A DNA stretch of 64,000 nucleotides from Glandiceps talaboti (Eukaryota > Hemichordata > Enteropneusta > Spengelidae): the NCBI RefSeq assembly GCF_964340395.1, contig NC_135568.1:14326276-14390275 (forward strand). The letters run 5' to 3'. A program made the translations under genes and the position numbers. How positions within the stretch are numbered: position 1 is the stretch's first letter; the number at the start of each line of letters is the position of its first letter. Positions 58,079 to 64,000 of this stretch are shown one piece after another. The notes beneath the pieces are model-generated. The model saw only the letters and a list, made by a program, of their open reading frames with translations, ran no database searches and had not been told where the DNA came from.

Positions 58079-59089
58079 TATCCACAGATTGATTGATTAG
58101 CATTGCAGCAAGAAACCCGCTTGTTTATTTGACACTGTAATATACTTGGAGTATTGCAAGTTTACACTAAGATTCTGTCTGTAAATAATACCGATATTTG
58201 GGTTAGAAAGGTATCATTTACATACAATATTGTTAGATAATCATTTCCCCCATTGGAAACACCTGTTTTGAAAATATACATATATCAGACTAATAACCAA
58301 AAAATAATAGATAAAAAAATAAGTAAACGGTCAATGAATTAAGTACACAGTGATATCCATAGTTGATGAACAAGTAAAAATAATGGCATGATTCGATTTT
58401 TTTATGTTGACTTTTCACACACATTAGAATCACATTTTACCACATCTAATATTTAGTATTTTGAATTACATATACACACAGTAAATTATTAATAATGACA
58501 ATTAATTAGTATTGAAACATCACAGTCCACGTCAAACTACCAACCTCTAACATCATAATAAACTAACAATACAAATAATTTGCATTAATTTTGACATTAA
58601 CATAGAACAAGCGAGATCTGTCCAATAACCAAATGTTGGATTTGTTTATGAGATCACCGTCAAATCAGAATTACTTTATAAATGATTTTGTTTCATCTTG
58701 TGATTTAATAGCTGTGTAATTATTATAGCTATTACGATTAGTACTAAAGTTCATTATGGACTCTACGTCCAGCAACAATAGAACAGAACACATAATCATT
58801 GGTATATAGAACGAATATACACAACGAAATACAAACAATACAATAGTAGTGTGGAGAGCTTAAAGATGACAATGTAAACTGTCAAACAGCCTGTCTCAAA
58901 AACGAATATCTCATGTAACAATGTGATTAACCAAACATTTTAGCTCTCAAAACTGAAGCATAAAACTAAATTTCACATTTTATTTCCAATCTTGGAAGAG
59001 AAGTAATGCATTCAAAACAAACATCCTAGAGGCACTGGCAGAAATTGGAAGACCAATCAGCATTTTTATTTTATTTTTTTATATATTTA
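58079..59089. other. Noncoding spacer
   Basis: AT-rich unique sequence of about 1 kb. No ORF, repeat or RNA gene recognised. Confidence 0.45.
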
Positions 59090-59375
59090 TTTTCCGTGTT
59101 AGAGTCTGGTTCAGGTTTTCCATTGTTTCCCAAATGGTCTCTGTGTTGTTTATTTCTTCCTATCAGATGTACAGTCATTACAGATTGGAAGAATAGTGTT
59201 ATATTGTCTTTTTAAGTTGATGTCAGATTCCTCATAAATTATTTCTCGTGGGACTTCACAGTTTTTGCGATTTTATTATTATTTTCTCGAATACGTAAAA
59301 TAAATTAGGGTAGGCAGTAATAAGCTAGGTGGGGGTCGGGTAACCGGAATAAAACAATTATTTTATTAGGCCTTA
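59090..59375 (+). repeat. Dispersed repeat R2
   Basis: Contains CAGATGTACAGTCATTACAG, ATTTTCTCGAATACG and GGTCGGGTAACCGGAA. It abuts the LCCL-gene fragment. Confidence 0.75.
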
Positions 59376-59379
59376 TTAT

Positions 59380-59690
59380 CTTATATATCACAAACCTTCC
59401 ATACTCAATTCTCGCTATTTTTCAATTCCTCCAACTGCAGAGCCTGAAGTTGAGTATACAGTAGAATATCTATATCTCTTGTAACATTGTCAAACAGAAC
59501 TTATAAAGAGGAATGGGGTTGTGAAGGGATGACTTTTACTGTTTATTACGTGACAAGACATTTACTTTTGCATGTAATTTAACATATATTGTTTCTAGAT
59601 TAACTTCTAATCTATGCTGTTGGTATTGTCAAGATTATGACTACAAATTATGTGAATTTTTATTATCGATTTACCCATAAAGATTCTAGT
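59380..59690 (+). pseudogene. Orphan linker exon and introns of the LCCL gene
   Basis: Matches 33595-33905. The exon reading CTCCAACTGCAGAGCCTGAA is kept, but its donor GTGAGT is now TTGAGT and its acceptor CAG is CAA, so it cannot splice normally. Confidence 0.75.
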
Positions 59691-59700
59691 TAGTATTTAA

Positions 59701-59840
59701 ACAATAATGTACGCCCTCCCAGCCCATAATGGACGAAAGCAAACTTTGAACGACATAATGGGCGAGGCGACAGCCGAGCCCATTATGGAGTGCAAAGTTT
59801 GCTTGAGTCCATTATGGACTGGGAAGGCGTACATTATTGT
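59701..59840. repeat. 140-bp near-perfect hairpin
   Basis: The left arm CAATAATGTACGCCCTCCCA pairs with the right arm TGGGAAGGCGTACATTATTG, and the inner parts CCATAATGGAC, AAGCAAACTTTG and ATAATGGGC pair as well, leaving a loop of a few bases. Confidence 0.85.
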
Positions 59841-59848
59841 TATTATTT

Positions 59849-60276
59849 TATAGTTTTGCCAATTCCAGTGAATTTGTAGACCGAGAAACGCAAAACAACG
59901 TATAATATACACAGCGCTGAACATCGTCTGCCATGTTCGGCCCGGAAGCTGAATACTAATCATAGCGACACACGTACATGTACGTACACGTACACACACA
60001 TATACACTTCAATGAACTGCTGTGAATACAAATTTGTTTCATGAATGCGTTGTATTTTTTAACAGTAGAAATGACAATCATAAGTAACAACATACATTTC
60101 GAAAAAATACGGGCCTAGTCGTATGAAGAAACATAACAAATCTCATCTCTCATTACGGACATAAGCTTGTATTGTTATGCTCGTTCCGGGGCCGCGATGC
60201 CCAATAACGGAGTACATTATCAGTAATAATGTACAGCGATGACGTCACAAAATTCACTGGAATTGGTAATGCTATA
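59849..60276. mobile_element. MITE-like element next to the hairpin
   Basis: Left end TATAGTTTTGCCAATTCCAG continuing TGAATTTGT, and right end ACAAAATTCACTGG continuing AATTGGTAATGCTATA, form an inverted pair of about 29 bp with a few mismatches. The interior has no ORF. Confidence 0.6.
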
Positions 60277-60486
60277 ATATAATAAGTAATAAAGTTGTTG
60301 TTTTCAAGTGACATGCAGGTACTAAGTAGATTCGACAAAGAGTGGTTTTACTAAAACTAGCCAAGTTTACAGAGTATTTAATATTTTTGAGTTCCACATT
60401 TTTTTTCAACTAAACATCACTAGTAATGCTCCAAGCACATGCCAATATTGTAGTTTTTTATTTTATCACTTAGTTACCCGTTTCCA

Positions 60487-60499
60487 CAGACATACAGGC

Positions 60500-60576
<77 letters not shown>

Positions 60577-60919
60577 TGTAGAGGGAGGGCGAGACAGAGA
60601 TACATACATACATACATACATACATACATACATACGTACATACGTACATACATACATACATACATACATACATACGTACGTACGTACGTACGTACGTACG
60701 TACATACATACATACATACATACATACATCCACACACACATACATACATACATACATACATACATACATACATACGTACGTACGTACGTACGTACATACA
60801 TACATACATACATACATACATACATACATACATACATACATACATACATCCACACACACACATACATACACACATACATACATACATACATACATACATA
60901 CATACATACATACATACAT
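60487..60919. repeat. Compound CAGA/CATA/CGTA microsatellite
   Basis: About 430 bp: a pure CAGA run, then CATA with islands of CGTA (about 60674-60700 and 60775-60795) and CCACACACACA breaks. Long open frames on the minus strand are artefacts. Confidence 0.95.
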
Positions 60920-62047
60920 GAGGTTTCAAGTGGAGAAGACCGCTCACCAAACGCAATTGCTGAGACCACGTGTACAACGTGACCCATTTATTTCAAAATT
61001 AAGATTACAGACCAAAGAAATAATGATCATTCATGTTCACACTCTGGTGACACGTTATTCCTGGGCTTCTGAGCCCTGATATTACGCTGTGCATTAGGTT
61101 CACTTACAATCTCGTCGATGTTTTATTGCCCTCAACGACCACTTCTTGCCATCAAGAAAGTTGGCAGTCATACGTCTCGCTGCTCGTTTTGTCTCAGATT
61201 GGTGTTCATTGCTACCAGCTGGGGTTGAAGTGGTCAATGGTAAACAAAACCATTTCCATGAATTAAAAACCATTCATGTGAAATAAAAACTACTCGTGTG
61301 TCCTCATTAAGCTTCTGTATTTATTACCCATTATAGATATATAATTTTTTTAATGTAGGTTTTTCTGCGCAAATATACAAAAATAAGAAATACAATTTCA
61401 CGTGTACTCCACATCATGCTTTAATACTTTGGCAATTCTTTACTTTTACAGAAATCAAACTTTGTTTTCTTGTTATTAGTATTCGAAACTATTGTTCATT
61501 GTATTGTTTAGTACAGAGTCCTTCCCTTCAACCTTTTCAGATAACAGTGCTCACTTGAAAGGAGAACTTAGATCCCAAGATAAAAGAACATTAGTGTGAT
61601 CCATTAATTGTCAAGGTAATAAGAAGTTTTCCATTAAATTCAATCATCATAATATCATGCATATCATATTTATATTAGTAATTTGTATATAATTTATAAA
61701 TAATTCGAATATTATTTTACTAATGGTTAAATGAGAAAGTAAAAGCCAAAATGTCAATACAAGTAAACAATGCATAGCAATGTACAAACTGTAATAAAAT
61801 GATTAAATTATGCCAGAATACTGATAAAATAATAAGAAATGACAATGATAATTAAGAATATAATTTGATAATAATGAATCCATGACAAAATAACACAATA
61901 ATGATCACATAACTATTACCGAATGCTGAAATCACAAAGCAATGCTGAAATAATGCAATCACAGCATAGTAATGAAACATTGATGAAATAATAATATAAT
62001 CATGAACTAGTGATGACATATTAACTATATAATTATTTTCCATCTGG
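60920..62047. other. Mostly noncoding spacer
   Basis: Unique sequence. Apart from a possible minus-strand terminal exon at 61100-61218, nothing recognisable. From 61600 on it is very AT-rich. Confidence 0.4.
61100..61218 (-). CDS. Possible terminal exon, hypothetical
   Basis: On the minus strand a CCCCAG acceptor is followed by an open frame with a protein-like, basic composition (KRAARRMTANFLDGKKW, then RAIKHRRDCK) to a TGA at 61102-61100. AATAAA on the same strand lies about 110 bp further on, near 60990. No upstream exon was identified and I do not recognise the family. Confidence 0.2.
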
Positions 62048-62700
62048 TGTAGGTCTAGGTTACCCATATCCCCAGACACGTCGAAGAGCCCTCAGCGGTG
62101 AGAGTCTGTGTAACCGACGCTAAATATTAAATATTTTTTAAAAATATTATGACATTAAAATGAAGCGTAAAACAACATCTTTCTAAACATTAAAATAGAA
62201 AAAAAAATTAAAATAAAATGATTCACAAAATAAAGCAGAAACTACTTTTAACGACCCTAGTTTCAACCCTGATTATGTGGTCTTTAGAATGGAATCGTCT
62301 TAATCTATCACGTGTCTTTCTATATTATGACAACAGTTGAACCCTAATCGTAACTGAAGTTGTCGGGAGTAGAAAATTCCTCTACTTGTTTTCATGCTTT
62401 TGATATCACAAGACAGGGACTGTCAAAACTCCACACATAAGATGGTGTGGAATTCAAGTTACCAATAGACTAGTTGTCATGGTGACATCATATAATTTTA
62501 TCAAGCACGCACATGATTTGGCCTCTACATCAGTGGACCATATTGACCAAAAGTGTTGCTAGGGAACGAGTTGGCATATGAAACAATACATCACCCCTAC
62601 ACAAACGGAAGTTTACAAAACACAAATAATACTTTATTTATTTAAAGAGGCTTGCGATAGTTACGACGCTTCGCCCTAAATACGCTAAACGTGTCATTTA
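62048..62700 (-). repeat. Duplicated block U, inverted copy 2 (partial)
   Basis: Reverse complement of the middle of block U, from GTCGGTTACACAGACTCTC (about 62100-62118 on the plus strand) to the GGCGAAGCGTCGTAAC region. It joins directly to an inverted LCCL-gene fragment. Confidence 0.85.
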
Positions 62701-62914
62701 CAGTATGGAGGGCCGGGGACATTGAGCATGACAGACGAATTGAATAATCAATAATATGATTTTACTCGTCCATCGATGTCAGTGTCGTATTTTCAATAAC
62801 AATACGATTGTTACGAGTCTGCCTACAGCATACGCTCCATTACTCTCTCCGTAACACATGTAACTTAAAATCGACGATAGCTGACAAGTGTGAGTATGGT
62901 ATTTTACTCTTTAC

Positions 62915-62978
62915 CTACATGGTGAAAATCCTGAGATGTTACAAATGTACATCGGCACGTCTTCACATTCAGCATCAA
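62915..62978 (-). pseudogene. Orphan first LCCL exon (inverted copy)
   Basis: Equivalent to 34555-34618, same length, open, with a GTAAAG donor (D to N and one V to A change). Its acceptor is gone because a CATA microsatellite starts right at the exon edge. The following intron sequence is also present, inverted, to about 62700. Confidence 0.75.
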
Positions 62979-62981
62979 TGT

Positions 62982-63091
62982 ATGTATGTATGTATGTATG
63001 TATGTATGTATGTATGTATGCATGTATGTATGCATGTATGCATGTATGTATGTATGCATGTATGCATGTATGTATGTATGTATGTATGTAT
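62982..63091. repeat. TATG microsatellite with GCATG variants
   Basis: TATG tract with regular GCATG interruptions. It has replaced the 5' side of the duplicated LCCL exon. Confidence 0.95.
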
Positions 63092-63200
63092 GTGTCAAAG
63101 GAAAGATATATTTGGAAATACTGAAAACAATGAGACTCAAGACATCTGATTAGCAATGCAACAATACACTCACTTGTTTATTTGCCATTGTCGTACACAG

Positions 63201-63475
63201 ATATAGCTAGTTAGTGGTCGAGGGGTTCACTAAATCACTTGCCTCTTGCCACTGTGGTCGGGGTTCAAACACACTTAGGATCTTATTAAAATTTACATTG
63301 CTGGAAGTAAGAAGAGTGTTGTCGCTACGTTTGACTATATCTAACGGTTTTCCCCGGGTACTCCGATTTCCTCCTGCACTAACACTGAACCCATAAGGGA
63401 TGGCCCTCAGTGGACCTCTTGGGATACAAGTCTTTATATACTTAAAGAACTAGCCAGTATAAATAAAAGACTATT
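63201..63475 (+). mobile_element. tRNA-derived SINE with conserved-looking 3' domain
   Basis: A box TAGTGGTCGAGGGG at 63213 and B box GGGTTCAAAC at 63261-63270, about 45 bp apart. The body contains GGTTTTCCCCGGGTACTCCG followed by ATTTCCTCC, a string I associate with conserved central domains of invertebrate SINE superfamilies (memory, not verified). The tail is AT-rich (ATAAATAAAAGACTATTATTT). No ORF of its own. Confidence 0.6.
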
Positions 63476-64000
63476 ATTTAGGGGAAAAGATGATGTAAAA
63501 TAATTCAAATAACACAATTGTAACTATACCATTTGGAGCAATCTTAAAATAACGAAAATGTAACCATGATTTTGTTGTAACATGATTAACTTACATTTTG
63601 AGAGGATCTGCATTTTTTTCAGTATGTTGATGGGTCAAAAACAAATAACCTGGAATTTAATAGATTTGCCACATTAAAGCAAATAAATTCTCTAACATAT
63701 ATGATGTGAAACTGCTAACTTTGACAACATTTTCCATTTGCTTTCCTTTCATCCATTTGTCATGGATTTCATATATGCCCCAAATGCCTTGTGAAAAATT
63801 AATCAATATGGAATCATTATCATTTATCTGTTGACGGTGCCTGTAATATACAAAAACAATGCCAGGCAAAACTGCAAAATGCATTCTTCCCTGTGTTGTA
63901 AATTTTAAAAAAATCATTCACATAAATAGATCATCAAAATGAAAAACGACAAAAAAGTGATGCCATAATTTAGACTTCAATTAAGATAAAGGACCTCCTG
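63476..64000. other. Noncoding end of window
   Basis: AT-rich sequence. The minus-strand ORF at 63657-63917 shows no recognisable motif. Confidence 0.4.

Overview
The window looks like an AT-rich nuclear genome segment from an aquatic invertebrate animal. The evidence is spliced genes with GT-AG introns, AATAAA signals, secreted multidomain proteins (sushi, LCCL, beta-propeller), LINE, SINE and DNA-transposon remnants, and an extreme load of tetranucleotide microsatellites (CATA/TATG, CAGA/TCTG, TTTC, GATT). I cannot name the species or phylum from sequence alone.

Layout: 1-4.7 kb is noncoding, with decayed internal repeats. At 4.7-5.1 kb there is an antisense RTE-like LINE tail. At 5.7-8.0 kb lies a small spliced gene for a secreted protein with two Cys/Trp repeats, followed by a tRNA-derived SINE. 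From about 11 kb to the end the window is a mosaic of segmental duplications. One recurring block of about 1.5 kb is present six times, four direct and two inverted. A four-member family of intronless type II Golgi-type sulfotransferases (family 2, HIPKCGGTS motif) is spread through the mosaic: copies A (20.8 kb) and D (55.9 kb) are intact 400-residue ORFs, copy B (27.4 kb) has a frameshift after its membrane anchor, and copy C (39.6 kb) keeps only the C-terminal third, fused to a satellite array.

At 30.1-36.6 kb is a ten-exon gene whose exons join in phase into a 424-residue secreted protein: signal peptide, four-motif propeller-like domain, sushi domain, LCCL domain. Pieces of this gene (sushi exon, linker exon, first LCCL exon) recur scrambled and partly inverted at 54.5, 59.4 and 62.9 kb.

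The paralogous copies act as empty sites for one another, so several mobile elements can be bounded precisely. These are a 5'-truncated LINE (16.7-20.2 kb), a LINE 3' fragment with a 5-bp target duplication (25.8 kb), a foldback element with arrays of a GGACAAATGCCCC-like motif (23.6 and 41.5 kb) and, most notably, a 4.87-kb DNA transposon (42,888-47,756). The transposon has 29-bp perfect inverted termini, a frameshifted RNase H-like transposase of the widespread HADNCSGQNKN type, a 39-bp tandem repeat and a cluster of RFX X-box-like palindromes near its right end.

The genes do not form an operon. The likely common theme is extracellular: a secreted Cys-repeat protein, a secreted propeller-sushi-LCCL protein and carbohydrate sulfotransferases. 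The coordinated-function idea is inference only. All exon models and families come from reading the sequence; no database search was possible.
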